A stretch of DNA of 64,000 nucleotides from Onchocerca lupi (lineage: Eukaryota > Nematoda > Chromadorea > Rhabditida > Onchocercidae): contig JAOVVO010000284.1 in NCBI GenBank assembly GCA_028564675.1, positions 31,536 through 95,535 of the forward strand, written 5' to 3'. Below the pieces are notes generated by a model that saw nothing but the letters and a program-made list of their open reading frames with translations, did not search any database and had not been told where the DNA came from. Both the position numbers and the translations under genes were made by a program. Of this stretch, positions 50,810 to 64,000 are shown piece after piece; position 1 is the stretch's first letter, and each line of letters opens with the position of its first letter.

Positions 50810-53800
50810 ATGTCGCTATTTTGGAGGCGAATCGCCGTCTCATTTCATTTCTTGTTTTATATCTGTTTTGTAATAAATGGAGCATTTATTGATGGTATGT
50901 TACCCATTTTTCTGAACTAAATGTTACAAAATTTATGATCGCTTTGAAAGGAAGAAGCATAAATGATCGAATAAATTTAACAATTTAACTGATGCTTCTA
51001 ATGATAAGTTGGCAATGCTAATATTCTTTTATATTTCTTATCAGTGATACAATTAACAATATGTTGGAATAATTTCTTTCATGAAAAACGAATAAAGATA
51101 TATTAAAGGCAAAAGTGAAACGAATTTGAATGAAAGATTAAAATATTACGAAATTATCAAAGTGAACCGAAGAATTGAAAAACGAGGCATTGTTGATAAT
51201 AATGTTTTGTACAACAAACAAGAACGTCTAACTTTTAGGTTATTTTCCTTCTTCTTCTTATTCTTAGCCAAATTTGAATATATCAAACTTATCATGTGCT
51301 TATCTTGTGAAGCTGGCATGTTACATGGGAATATGTTTGGTAATTGGAAGATTGTTTTTGCTAGGAAATTTATTTTATGCATAAAGAGTAATTTTGCACT
51401 GAATGTTTGTTTTTTATTTTTTTAGTTTATTTCATACGAGAATTGCACATAAAATTTAATTTGTAGTTTTTTATTTTTTTTTTAACTTTAATTTCTTGAA
51501 GAATTTAAAAAATATTTTCAGGGCTTTTAATCGCTATTTTGATATATATCTTACACCGAAAAAAGGTATTCTTCATACGAATTTCAAGTGCCGAGAAGTA
51601 GACGGATATGGACATGAAAAATTATGTGCGGTCAATCCGGATGAACACTTCAGTGGTCATTTGCATGGTGAAATACTTCTAAATTCTTATTAAATCTAAC
51701 TTGCTTGAATTTTTTGAAATTTTTATTGAATTAAATCTACGAGAATTTATCCATACTCGATATAACTTACATCACGCTGCACTTCAGTTAACTTTTAAAA
51801 TTAAATTTAATTCAATTCAAAGTCTTTTTTACTCTCATCGAATATGATGTCATATATATTGATTGCCATTTCCATTAGATCTAAATTAATATTAATTTGC
51901 TATTACTAATGTTTTATTTGGATTTCAACCATTTAATCTATCTACCAATTACACTGAGTTTTATTTTCGGTATTCTGAAGGCGCTGTTGATTCCATAGTA
52001 TCGATTACATATGATGAAGAGGGCTCGTTATTGGGTACCGTACAAAGTGACGGGGAAATCTATATTTTCGAGCCCGCAAAAATTCATTTCGTAATTTCTT
52101 TTTTTCATTTTTTTCTTTCATCATTATTCTTTATAATGGTCATTTATAGAATCAGTCTTGCTTTATGCGGTTGGTATTGTATGTAAATCGATTTTCTATT
52201 TATGTACCACATATTTTAGAGTAGTGAATAAGTTTCTAATGATATGGTACATTGTATGAATTTCTGTTCACCTTTGACAAAAAATTTGTGGGAAATTCAT
52301 CGCTGGAAAAGGGAAAGTGTTTAAAAAATAAATATAAATGAAAGGAAAAATTAAATCAAATTTTTTTGTTTGGTTAAAATATGAAATTCTTCAAGTTATT
52401 AAGGATATTAATGTGAAACATCTCATCTGCTATCACAATATTTTGTATATTAGGAAATTTTCAGAAAACAGCTCATCCTTGGGAAGTTTTAGCCTATCGA
52501 AATTCGGATTTAAAACTAAATTATATAGTGGGCAGTGGATCATTTTGTTCATCGATATTAATAGCGAATTCGAATAACGTATCTCAATCAATGAGAGTTA
52601 AACGATTATCAGCATTACCGGCTCATAAAAACCGGTTGGTTGATTAATTTCTTTTTCTTTTCTTTTTTTTTTTTTTTTAAAGTTCAGGACATAACCTTAT
52701 ACATTCTGTATAAATTCCATCCCATTCATTGAGAAAATGGTTATCTTTTGGTTAAAATTTCAGATGTGCTTTACGAGTGGTTGCGGATTATCGTTTTTTC
52801 AGTACGATCGGAAATGGTAGTCAAGCTTTCTCTGCTAGATATTTGGTTTATTTTACTTACGTTAAATTTCTTTTATGGAAAGCAAATATGCAAAATTTCA
52901 ATTGACTTTTACCTAAAGTTCTTGAAAACTCTAACTATAATATAGTTATTATATTAGCTGAGAGGACTCTTGCACATTAATTAGCTGTGAGGACTCTCAC
53001 ACATTCTTCGTGATCCTTCCTTATTTTCTCATCCATAATTATTATTCATTAAGTCATTTCCATTATTCAATTATTGTGACGAAGACTTTTCGGAGTATTT
53101 CATATGAATGCTCTTAATTTATGCTATTCTTCATTGCTAAAATTTTTTTTCTTATTCTGGAATAAGAAAAAAAAGAGACAAATCAAATGAAATCAAACTA
53201 TATCGTAAGCTTATAGATAAATGTAATTGATCGTGTCAATGCATTATATACAACCACTGATTGGGGCATCGATGAGGATGGCCGACGATTGATTAATATG
53301 GGTTTTATGATAAAAGAAATGATAATCCATACGTCACCTACTGTTGGTCAATCTAACCATTATAATTCAAATACTAGTACTAAACGAAGTGTCAAAGCTG
53401 TTCTTGATGTCAGTTCCACTATATTATTTTTTTCTGATATTTCTCGAGGCAATGCCTCTGTACGTTCTTAATGGTGGTCAAATTATTTGAAACTATAGAA
53501 TGAAAAGAAAGCAAAAAATTACTACCATCACTGATAACTCATTGGGATTAAATTAATAATATGGGATTTGTTAGAATTATCCGCATGAGATTATATAATT
53601 TTTGATGTTATATAAAAATTATATAATCTGGCTAAACTGTGCTCCTATTGAAATGGACATAGCAAAAAAGGGGATGTTTTGATGATTGTGGAAAATATGT
53701 AGTCAATTTGTCCTTTGATACAGCTTTTTTTCAAATTTTTTGATACAATTTCTGTTCAAGTTTCCCATTCTAGTACAATCCTATTTCCGTAAACTGATGG

Positions 53801-56800
53801 GATATTTTTCAGAATTTTTCGCGAAATCAAGGATCTGATAAATATTGTCTTGTCCATCTGTTTACAGCACAATCATTTGAGAATGGTGTCCTTGGCTTGG
53901 CATATATCTCATCACCTGAACTTGATGCAGCGGGTGGAATATGTTCAGTGCAGGTGATCGATTTCATTTATTTCTCAAAAATAATTTATTAAGCAATTTG
54001 TTTTTTTAAACTTGGGAATTTTTTTCGATAAGATTAACTTAATTTTTATTATTATGCGATTTGATAAAAAATTCATAGTTTCTTCTTTTATCTGAATTTA
54101 ATTTTATTGAATTGCAGCAAAAATGATTAATGAGATTTATTTTACACGTTTTTCATTAGTTGTTTTTTGTTGGAAATTCACTTCACCTCATTCAATTTGG
54201 GCAAATCTTTTATTGGATAAGAATAATTGCATAGCCAAAAAATATGATTTCCAAAATTTTTCGAATAGAGGAAAAACTGTTCAGCTGATATTTTATTTTG
54301 GTTCGGGTTTTTAGCTAGATTTGAGAGCATTTTAAAATGCCTGTCCAATTCTAAATATAAATTAATTGTAAGTGGGTAAAAAAGAGAAGAAAGAATCAGG
54401 GATAGATTTGTAATCATCTTATCATTTAATGAATATTTATACAACGATAATTCAGAATAGGGATGGATTAAGTATTGTTTATTACAATACTGCTCTTTCA
54501 AGCGCAAAAGCTACTCACGGTGGCACGGTGGTATCACGCGAAGCGGATATTGTAACGGCTCACGGTAATCGAATGTTATTTTATTTATTAATCGAGTGTT
54601 CTATAAATTTTTTTGAGAAATATGTTATTAAATTAGTGTGTTTCACACATTTCCTGCCGTGCAATTTACCGCACAAGTAAAAAATAAATAAATACAAAAT
54701 ATAATATAAATATAATAGTTGTGCAATAAGACAATATTGATTGATTGTATGTTTGATATTTTTTTTCTTTTTTTCTACTGCTTAAGCTTCTGGAATAACG
54801 TTATTCTTATTTTCACAACAAAAATAGAAAATTGCAAGTTTAATGAATTTGATGATTCCTCTTCATAGATTTTATGATTTTCAGAGTTAGGTCATAATTG
54901 GGGTGCGACACACGATGACTTGTCATTGGAATGCTCACCACCGTACAGTTCAGGTGGTTCCTATATTATGAACACTTTTTCCGTCTCCGGATATGATGAG
55001 AATAATAATGTAAGTTCTTAGATATTTCAAAAACAAGGCAAACTTCCACATCGGAAAAAAAAGAATATGAAAATTCGCGCTAATCGATAATCCTCTCTAT
55101 ACTGTTTTAGTTCTTTCCATTAAATTTTCCAATTATATTTCAAGTTATTAGAATTTTTGTCAGTTAGTAATTCAATCATATCTCAGTTCATGCATTAGCA
55201 TTATTCGTTTTTAAATAGGAATTTTTCGGAGACGGAGTCTTCCAATAATAAAATGGCGCTTAACATTTAAAATTTTCCCATTAAAATATTTAATAAATAG
55301 TAAATGTATATCTTGCTTTACAGCGTTTTTCGCCATGTTCACGTCGTCTCATTGGTAAGGTTTTGTCAAAAAAAGCAAATATTTGCTTTGAACCTGAAAT
55401 GAGTGCGTTTTGTGGTAATGGTAAAGTTGAAAATGACACAAATGGTTTCGCAGAAGAATGCGATGTTGGTGGTTTGCTTTCTGGAACTAGTGATAAGTAA
55501 ATAATTTAAAGATCTGGTTTCATTCGATTTGAGAATTTTGGTAATATAAAATGGCTAGGAGCTATTTTATGGTATCTAAAATGAATCTTGTGCATAAGAA
55601 AAAGTCTTAAGTTTAGTTTTTAGGGAAAATTAGTCATTATAAGTGTCAGTTATGATAAAGTTACTATTTTTGACATTTTTTGCTTTCGGATCACTTTTTT
55701 ATGTTCAAGACTACTTTTAGAATAATTTTAACTATGGAATATTGGAGATCTCATTTTCTCCATCCTATTCGTAATATTTTTCCAGAAATAAATAACTGAT
55801 TTTCAGATGTTGTACATCAGATTGTCGTTTCAAACCAAATGCAATTTGTTCACCAAAAAACAGTCCATGCTGTTCAAGTAATTGTCAATTTCTTCCATCA
55901 ACTCATCTTTGTCTTCATGAAAATCGACTTCAATGCAAACTTTCCTCATTCTGCACGTTAGTTCGCTATTATTTTATTCAGATTAAAAAATCTGTGCTAT
56001 AAATAGAAGAAATTTGAGCATTAGGTGAAATTAGAAAAACTCAATGGTCTGTTCATAAAAAAATGAAATTTTGATTTACGTAATCACTATGTTTCATGAC
56101 CAGGCAGTGTAATTGAAATGATGATCAATGATGAGCTTTTTCTCCAGGGGCAATTCAGGTGAATGTCCAGAGCCTGGTTTCGTACAAGATGGTACACCTT
56201 GCATTGAAGATGGTGAATGTTTGAACGGTCATTGTCTTACCTTCTGTGAGAGACCGTCTGTCAATAAGAAACCATGCATGTGTAGTAGAGGTTAGCTTTC
56301 TAATTCTATTAGTAATATTGATGTTAGATTATTGGTATTAATTTCTTTATATGATACTGATTTTTTTTTTTGTATTGTTCTCAGCAGAATTTTCCCAATT
56401 ATTTAATAAGTTCTATAATATCTTTCTTAGTGTTGTCATTAGATATGGTCAGATTTGATTTTCTGAAAAATTTCGGATGATGGAAAGTTTCCATGATTCT
56501 GGTTAAGATAAAAGTTTCATATAGCATGCCATCAATTAATTTTCTTTTTTTTTACTTTAATAACTGATTAGACCATCGGTAACCCCGTATCGTCTGTCCA
56601 GCTATTTAATTGTTATTTTAATTGCGAAAAGATTATAATTATAAAAGCAAGAGAATAATCATGGTTTCATGAACTTCATTATTCATGTGCTGTGAACATT
56701 GATTATATGGATGAAGCATTACAGAAGCAGTTGCTTGCCTACGTTGCTGTCGGTCTGAAAACGGGACGTGTGAACCATATAGTTATGATCCGAAATTTAT

Positions 56801-57886
56801 CTTAAAAGATGGTACTCGCTGTATTCATGGCACATGTTCACAGGTTATTTTTTATTTTTTTCATTGTTTTCAAATTGAGGAAGAAAATAATTTTTTAGAA
56901 TTTTTTTAGTAACGAATGAAAACATGATTACAAGTTTGTAAAATTTGTCCAGTTGTCTATAAATGATGAAATTATCGAATCCCAATCGTCGATTTGAGTA
57001 AGAAATATTCGTCTTGTAATTTGCAGTTCTAGATTTTTCTGTTTCTAAGTAACTGGTCAGAAATCTTCGGCCGTATTGTTTTTATAAAATACTAATTAAT
57101 CAAATATACATGGCAAGCAAAATGAATTACAGGTAATTCTTTCTTTATAGGCCGTTTGCGTTAAAGAAGTTGCTGATTTCGTTTCGCACTATTGGTCTAT
57201 CATCAAAAATCTTGATGAAACGAATTTCTGTAAGTATTATCATTTATTTATTTTAGTCCTATTAGTACAAGTGCTTTTGATGAAGAATAATGTGGTTTGA
57301 ACTGTTAACTCCAATTTACAATCAAGTATTGATATTCAAAACTTTGTATTCATTGAGTTGGTTTATCATTAGTAAAATTTTCCAGAAAAGAGCTCAGCTG
57401 AAATTGAGTGAACGGAGCAGTACCAAAATTTTTTTCAGGGAAATTCGTTGGCAATAATTTGGTTGCTATCATTGCGGCTGTTGTTCTGGTTATATGGATT
57501 CCCGCAAGTATACTTATTCATAAAATAGTATGTATTTTTCAAACTATTCCACAAACTATGTATCATTTATGAGTTCTCATAAGAAGTTATCATATTTGTG
57601 ATATGGATTTTATGATGTTCTTCAGTATAAATGAAGGCTACATGATTGATTCTAATAATTGTGAAAGTGAGAATTAATTTTCTAGGAATATAATACTAAG
57701 AGCAAGCTAGTTAGATCTGAATGTTTCGATTTCTCGGTAATTTTCGTTTTTCAGGATAAAGCACGTGAGGTTGCAGCAACAGAGGAAAATGAAAGTCGTA
57801 TTCAGGTTGTTGGAGAAAAATCAATTTACAAATATATTAATTCTTATTTTCCGGAAAGTAATGTAGACACAAATTCACATTATTAA
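50810..57886 (+). CDS. adm-4: ADAM17/TACE-type membrane metalloprotease, 17 exons, ~724 aa
   Basis: Exons are 50810-50894, 51109-51238, 51522-51667, 51981-52090, 52465-52634, 52764-52845, 53217-53408, 53813-53953, 54456-54564, 54885-55009, 55324-55496, 55807-55956, 56148-56290, 56725-56843, 57151-57229, 57439-57527 and 57755-57886. Every phase agrees. Order of parts is a signal peptide (to about residue 27), a prodomain, a furin site RVKR (52594-52605) placed as in human ADAM17, a catalytic domain opening CALRVVADYRFF, an intact zinc site HELGHNWGATHD split between exons 9 and 10, a Met-turn (YIMNTF), a disintegrin-like Cys block (NSPCCSSNCQF), a membrane-proximal part (DGTRCIHGTCSQ, then VSHYWSII), one transmembrane helix (LVAIIAAVVLVIWIPASILI) and a short tail. 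Such sheddases release ectodomains of surface proteins. The symbol follows the worm orthologue. A leader acceptor lies at about 50775. Confidence 0.95.
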
Positions 57887-59628
57887 TTCCATATCATCAT
57901 CTTCATTAAAAAATGTTATTTGTTATGGACTATAAAGTGTTAATATTTCGGGAAATTTTTTCATGAAACAGAAATGGGTGGACAAATTAGCTTTTATTCG
58001 AAACTTTATGACCGTTTTTATGCAGTTCTTAATTAATATTATTTGATGTTTGTTTTGTATATCTCTTCTGTTAATTGTCGTTTGATTCTTGCTGCATCTA
58101 TATACTGAGCTTATATTTTTATTTTTAACACTTCTGTTCGCCATTGTAATAGAAATGGCCAAATATGTCCCACTTTTAATGTTATAGAATGAGAATTTAT
58201 TAGTTTGCTTTAATTAAAATTGATATTTTAAATTAAAAACTGTCTCACTAAGAATCGTGTTAGAATGATAATCTCAATGATTCTTAATATTTGTGTGGAT
58301 TCCCGCGTGCTTCAGTTAATTTTTTGCTGACTTTGCAAATATTTTTGACGCCAAAGTAAACTTAAAATTTAGTAGATGCCTTTTCCTTCGAGAATGAAAT
58401 ATGAGCGGAGCTTGAAACTATTATTTAGACTATCAAGAAATCAAGTTTTCTAAAAGATATCGGTTGGAAAGTAATTTTAAAAAATTGCTGATATTATTTT
58501 TTCGAATGACCGAATTGCTCATTTGCTTAAAAGCTTTTTGAGACCTAAATATAATTCCACATTTTTTGTCTTTCTTAAAGCTATTTATTCTTTCTTAAGT
58601 AAACTTGTTCTTTTATGGATATTTTAAAATAGTTATTTTTAGTTTTTCTTTTCCTTTTTTATTTTTAGAGATGTTTGGAGGAAAGAGAGTAAATGAGGAG
58701 CAGGAAAGAGGAAAAGGGGTAAAAGAAAAATATGATATCCGTAATTATACATTATCATGGATTTCCTTTCAACAATTCTTTCGGTTACAAGATGATAGTT
58801 CCAGTTTTTGCAGCAATAATATGCTTCCATTAGCCGGCTATTATTGTTCAAGATAAAGCTTACCATAGGAAGTTACATATTAGCATATTTAAGAATTAAA
58901 AACTTCATTGATTTTTGATATATTTTATGCTGTTTTTTTTTTTATTGTTAATATAAAATGCGGGATTTGAATATTTGAAGTTCTTATACACTTCATCAAT
59001 TAATCATAAAATATGTTATTTATTTAGAAATCCATCAGAAGATTAAAAAAAAAGAAAAAAAAAATGATCCATATCAATTTCTTGGATTAGCCTGCATTTT
59101 TTCACCAATATTTCCATATTTTTTTCTATTAATCAATATTTTTTCTCATTAAAAAATTTCTCATCAAGTCATCAGCATGATATTTTTATTGAAAAGAAAG
59201 AAAAAATATTTTATACATTGGAATCACATCATTTCTTTCTAAACTATCTCATAAGAGTTTCGGAAACGAGAGATATAAGAAAAATATATATTACCATAAT
59301 AACATATAGATGGTATTAAAAAACAAAAAAAAAAAGAAGTCCCTCAAAGATTTAATTATCTTCAAATTATCCAAATAATAGAAAGTTCTTTAGCTTTTTT
59401 TTCGAAGTTCTTTAGACCGAAGTTCTTTAGACGAAGTTCTTTAGTTCTTTAGAAAGTTCTTTAGACCAAATTCTTTAGCTTTTTTAAAAAACGAAAGAAT
59501 TTTAGAATTCAGGAATGGAGTAAATAATAGGATAGATAGGAAAGATGTGGAAATTTAAACTTTTACATATAGATAACTTAAAGTTGTATACAGTTATACT
59601 TTATCGATTTTCTGATTTTTGTAATAAA
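57887..59628. other. Convergent intergenic stretch between ADAM17 and glutaminase
   Basis: The two genes are tail to tail, with 1.7 kb between. A frame at 58605-58856 has no recognisable product. A short repeat cluster lies at 59384-59482. No clear AATAAA is seen close after the ADAM17 stop. Confidence 0.45.
59384..59482. repeat. Short GAAGTTCTTTAGAC tandem cluster
   Basis: Seven or so copies of GTTCTTTAG, separated by A, ACC, ACG or T-rich spacers, occupy about 100 bases. It is a degenerate minisatellite of 13-16 bp period just downstream of the glutaminase gene. Confidence 0.85.
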
Positions 59629-62474
59629 TTAGGGTTTATTTATTGTTGAGTTATTATTTTCTTGTGCTTTTAATTTGAACTTTTGCAATGCTTTTTCCAG
59701 GATTTCCACACATGTAGAATGACCAAATTCTTTAGCATCATCAAGAGGTGTTCGACCATATCGATCCAATGGATCTAAATTGTTCGAATTCAAACATTTT
59801 CAAAAAAAAAGCAACTTTGAAAAGTAAACTAAAATCTTTTGATATGAACTGTAACAAATAATTTTTAAGTTTTAGAAGTACATTCATCCGCAGATAGTTC
59901 ATATTACTTTATGAACTGTTGCCAATTACATATTTAATAGATAAACTGATATGAATGATAATCGTTATCTGTTTTTTTTTTTTCTACTGCATGAGTAATG
60001 TATTAGTATTGCACAATTATTTACCTGGACTTTCAAGCCATCGTTGTAACAAAAATTTTAGAACATTTTCATTTCCATGTGCAGCAGCAACATGTAATAC
60101 AGTTCGATCATCGTAATCTCTTTCAGCGACACCAGCACCCAATAAAAGATATCTAAAACAAAAAGAATGAAGAATAATATAAACTGATAAGGGAAAACAA
60201 TCTGATACATTCTGATACTTAGATATGAAAAATAATCTGATAAAGTTAAGTGCTGATATGAAAGACAGCCTTTCACAAAAGGTTGATGATAAGTTTTACA
60301 ATAGAAAAATGATTTTCAATTCTATAATATCTTCAATCTTTTTGTATAATTTAAATATTAGCATAACTACTCAATCATTCTCATCTTTTACTTGTTTTTC
60401 TAATTTATTAATTCATCATTGTTAAATTTCTGATTTTTGAATTCTTCCATTTTCTCGAGATTCTGTACCTAGAAATTTTTTAGACACTATTTTTTCAAAT
60501 TTTTTCAAATTTGACCAAATAACAATCGCATACTAAATTTTCAAATAAGCTTCAAAGAAATTATTCATTTTAATTTATTTTTCAATTATCAAATTACCAG
60601 ATTTTTATTCATTCAAATCTAATTCTATCAATTTTCATACTCAACCGATTATAAATACAATATATAAAAATGCGTACCTTTGAATGGATGAAATATCACC
60701 AGTAGTAGCAGCATACATCATATTTGATACAGATTCATGTTTTACTTCTCGAATTTTTTTTCGTGGATCAATTTTATGAGTTTCAGAATAAACCTTAAGT
60801 CGAATAATAATAATGCTTATTTTGAATTTTTTTTTTTTTTTAATCTTTACATCCAAAACTTCAATTCCAATGATGAAAAACTTATGAAAAAAAAAACGAA
60901 AAAAATTCTATTTTCAAACTAACAAATTATGGGAAAATTTATTTAATCAGCAAAAAACTTACAAGACTATCATAATTATGAAAATTGAATTTTTCCACAA
61001 ATTGTTCAGCAAATTTTACTCCTCGAACTGTATTACCAAGTTGATCAAGTGGTGGTGAAAATAAACAAATACCCATAACATTTGGTACAACAATAATCAT
61101 ATCACCTGATACACCACTTTTTGCTGGTAAACCAACCTGAAAAAAAAGCGAAAAAAAAAAAAAAAAAACAAAAAAAACAAAGTATCATGATGCAATGATA
61201 AAATTTTTGATTAATTTGATGATTTCTTATCAGAATAATTATTTTGCTCATAATTTTTTCAATATTTTCATTTTAGAAAAAAAAAAAAAAAAAAAAAAAA
61301 AAGTTAAAAATACCTTAAAAGCAAATTGGCCAGAATAATCATACATTCCACATGAATACATCAATGATAACGTATCACGAACCGCTCGATTACACACAAC
61401 ACGTTCTTCATTTAATGGTGATACACCACCATTAGCTAATGTAGCTGCCATAACGGCTAATGTATCAACGTTAGTTTCGATTGCACAAAGTTGAAAATAT
61501 AAATCTAGTGTATCCTGAAATTATACAATTAATTAATAATGGATAAAATTTTAGGAAATTTATTTTCAACAAAAAATAATATCCCAGTAATTTTATATTA
61601 TTTATAATTTTTAGATGGATAAGTTTATATTTTGGAGGATCAATCAAAAAAAAAAAAAAAAAATCAATTGGTTTATATTTCGAAGGATCAATCAAAAAAA
61701 AAAAAAAAAAAATCAATTGATCAAATGCAAATATGAATTGATTGGTATGTATATAGTATGTAAATGAATTTTTAGATTTTCAAAAAAATTTTCAACATTT
61801 TATCAATGTTATAGGAATGGATAAAAGTGATACTAAAAGAATATAAAAATGCTCATTTCTACGAATTTTTTAATTAAGCTAAGAAGAGAGAGATTTGATT
61901 TTGATTAAGCCAATATTAGAGTTAATATTGTTATCATATTTTGTGTGTTCAGGAACATCCAAACATTTCTTTCTTTCTTTTTTTTTTTTTTTTTCGACAA
62001 ATGTAATCCAACGATTAAATTAAAATCTTTAATCATTAAGCCTGAACATTTTCAATCTTCTCTATTAAAATGTTAACATGAATATCACTAGGATTGGATA
62101 ATTCAAAAAATTTAGAAAAAAGAATTTTAAATTCTTTCAAAATTTCATAATTTTTTATTTCATAATTCTAATCGTAATTTTGTAATTTTTTGTTTTCAAA
62201 ATTAATATTTTCATAGAAAAACTGTTTACTTGTAAACTAGTTTTTGGTGGAAAACATTTATGTTCACGCATATAATATGATAATGCATAATTTCGATCAG
62301 CTGTTTCACGTTCCGATAAAAAAACGGCATTATTGAAGCCAACAAAACCACCGGCAGCAAATCGTTTAAAATATTGCAAAGCAAAATCAAAACGATCGGC
62401 AAGTGAGTTTGAACGTTTAATTAACGATGCAACTAATATTGCTCCAGCATTGATCATTGGATTATGTGGTTTAT
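59629..62474 (-). CDS. Glutaminase with ankyrin repeats, C-terminal part (gene runs off right edge)
   Basis: Exons in transcript order are 62474-62230, 61514-61314, 61136-60963, 60793-60678, 60152-60025 and 59774-59629, all in phase. The first one enters with an open codon, so 5' exons lie beyond 64000. The visible part follows kidney/liver-type glutaminase: NPMINAGAILVASLIKRSNS, NYALSYYMREHKCFP, LDLYFQLCAIETN, MAATLANGG, SLMYSCGMYDYSGQFAF, GLPAKSGVSGDMIIVVPNVM and SPPLDQLGNTVRG, with FHNYDSL closing the catalytic domain. Ankyrin repeats follow (RTVLHVAAAHGNENVLKFLL; RTPLDDAKEFGHSTCVEIL). The enzyme converts glutamine to glutamate and ammonia, usually in mitochondria. The catalytic Ser-x-x-Lys motif, targeting sequence and start are outside the window. 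The seen substrate-site Asn and Tyr positions are kept. Confidence 0.95.
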
Positions 62475-63960
62475 CTGAAATATTTTTTTTTTTTTTCCTG
62501 TTATTTATCTGAAAATGTATGTATTTTTTAAAAATTTTCATTTTGAAAATATCTGAAAAAATTTCTTCATTTTTTTCTTTTTTTTTTTTCGTTTTGAAAA
62601 TTTAATATCATCATTTTCTTACTCTTATTTCCTCAATCTTTCAAACTTTTTTTTTTTTTTTTTTTTTAAATTATTCATTTTCAAAATTTATTGAATTTAT
62701 TCCTCCTTGAATTTAATGTTTCCATACATTTTATCTGGTTTTTTTTTTTTTTTTTTAAATTCAAATTATAGCTACAAATTTTTCTTCGAATGTGCATATT
62801 TCATATTTCATAAATTGCAATTTTTTTTTTCATTTTATGTGATTATATTCTTAGAATTCAATTCAAGTAAAAAAAAAAAAGAAAAATTTCGGAAATATTT
62901 TGTTTACATATAATTGGAAAAAGAAAATCGAGTTTCAAGCGGAAAAAAAGATTTTCACTCGTTGATAATTGAATTTTCATCTTGTCAACAACTCGAAACA
63001 TGCATATAAATTCAGCAACTCTCCATCTAATTATTCTATTTCTTCGTAAACATAATTTAAAAAATCTTACTATATAGAAAATATTAGGATAAGAAATTAA
63101 CAGGAATTGTTTGCTAAATTGCTGCAATATAAATTATTGAAAAAAAAAAAAAATTTTTTTATCTAACTTATTTTAAATTACATGTTTCAATTTTTTTTTT
63201 TTTTTGAAAATTCAGATCATAAATATAAATTTTTCATCGAATAACTATGAGAATATTTTAAACTGTAATCATTTAAAGTTAATTAATTAAATTTAAAGTT
63301 AATTGAATTTATGCATCATTAATCAATTTGGAATGATGAAATACTGGTATGATTTAAAAAAATTTAATGATGCTAACAATTTACTTAGAAATTATTGAGA
63401 TAATTTAAAAATACATCTATTTTTCATGATAATAAGATTTGCATAATTTAGCTTTAACAAGACAATAAAAATCAATTTTGAAAATCAATTTTCTACTGTC
63501 TGATTAAAAACATCATTCATTTGCAATGCATTTTTCATTCAATTTAAAACTTCATATCAATTTAGCATAAAAATCAATTCGACGAGAAAAGACTTAAAAA
63601 ATCTCAAAGTATTTTGCTGCATAAGAATCGACGTCATTCATGCATGAAAAGAATGTATTCTCAAAAACTACTTTTCTCCATTTATTTCATTGTTTTCCTT
63701 TCCATCTTCCCATAAAGTATATGAATTTTCTTTTCACATGAATTATTTCATCAAATGATTTGAAGATAAAAATATTCTAAATCTCGCATCATTTTTTCAA
63801 TATAATTATGATATTTTGATTTTAGCAAGGCATTGTTGTATCTCAAAAATTATAAGAATCTCAAAAAAAAAAAAAAAAAAAACACATTTCAAAAACTCGA
63901 AAAATAAATGAGAAATAAAAGAATGCAAAAATAATAAAAATTGCTTAACTAGTTTATTTT

Positions 63961-63999
<39 letters not shown>

Positions 64000-64000
64000 T
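62475..64000. other. Large glutaminase intron, cut by the window edge
   Basis: About 1.5 kb of AT-rich intron with several T/A runs of 12-20 bases. No further exon is recognised. The window ends in a T-tract of about 36 bases (63964-63999). Confidence 0.6.
63963..63999. repeat. Poly-T run of about 36 bases
   Basis: The longest homopolymer in the window lies at its very end. Its true length in the genome is uncertain because long runs are poorly assembled. Confidence 0.95.

Noticed and set aside
58605..58856. 83-codon plus-strand frame after ADAM17
   Set aside because: No family, splice or start support. It lies in the expected 3' flank and overlaps an equally long antisense frame.
1..64000. 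tRNA, rRNA, 5S/SL RNA cluster or CRISPR
   Set aside because: No B-box-like GGTTCGAATCC, no rRNA core words and no regular spacer arrays were seen.
1..64000. Wolbachia-derived insertions, possible in filarial genomes
   Set aside because: No bacterial-looking coding block was recognised. All identified genes contain spliceosomal introns.

Overview
This window is nuclear DNA of a nematode, very probably a parasitic spirurid of the filarial type. That placement is inference. It rests on very AT-rich sequence packed with A/T homopolymers, genes of many small exons with GT..AG introns, AG acceptors only 3-35 bases before start codons (as expected for spliced-leader trans-splicing), and nematode-like protein families. 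No bacterial operon, CRISPR array, tRNA or rRNA gene was seen. All gene models were built by reading exons by eye and requiring the codon phase to agree across every splice junction.

Layout, left to right. 121-480 (-) holds an open segment that may be the last exon of an unrecognised gene. 1704-3763 (+) is a complete seven-exon serpin with a secretion signal and an inhibitory-type reactive loop. 4570-5460 (-) is a decayed Helitron Rep protein. 5461-16592 is a gene-poor desert of A/T tracts and microsatellites, with a striking 85-base hairpin at 7772-7856. 16593-17626 (+) encodes a small 124-residue protein of unknown family. 22322-26454 (+) is an eight-exon-plus CK1-superfamily kinase of the tau-tubulin kinase-like type. 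29832-30283 (+) is a two-exon, 62-residue secreted peptide or neuropeptide-like precursor. 33357-39272 (-) is a 13-exon gene for a ~716-residue protein with a Cys/His cluster, a polyQ tract and a long Asp/Asn-rich tract. 41464-43165 (+) is ribosomal protein L11. 44501-48482 (-) is V-ATPase subunit H. 50810-57886 (+) is an ADAM17/TACE-type membrane metalloprotease. 59629-62474 and beyond the right edge (-) is a kidney/liver-type glutaminase with C-terminal ankyrin repeats.

These genes look like independent single units and not one pathway. Housekeeping genes (L11, V-ATPase H, glutaminase) sit in the right third, and lineage-specific or regulatory genes lie to the left. The V-ATPase H and ADAM17 genes are divergent and share a 2.3 kb upstream interval with adjacent consensus AP-1 and CRE sites, a TG-rich satellite and a 33-bp minisatellite. 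The most interesting items are the serpin with a predicted Arg-Ser scissile bond, the Helitron fossil, the two fold-back elements, the peptide precursor and the unrecognised 124- and 716-residue proteins.
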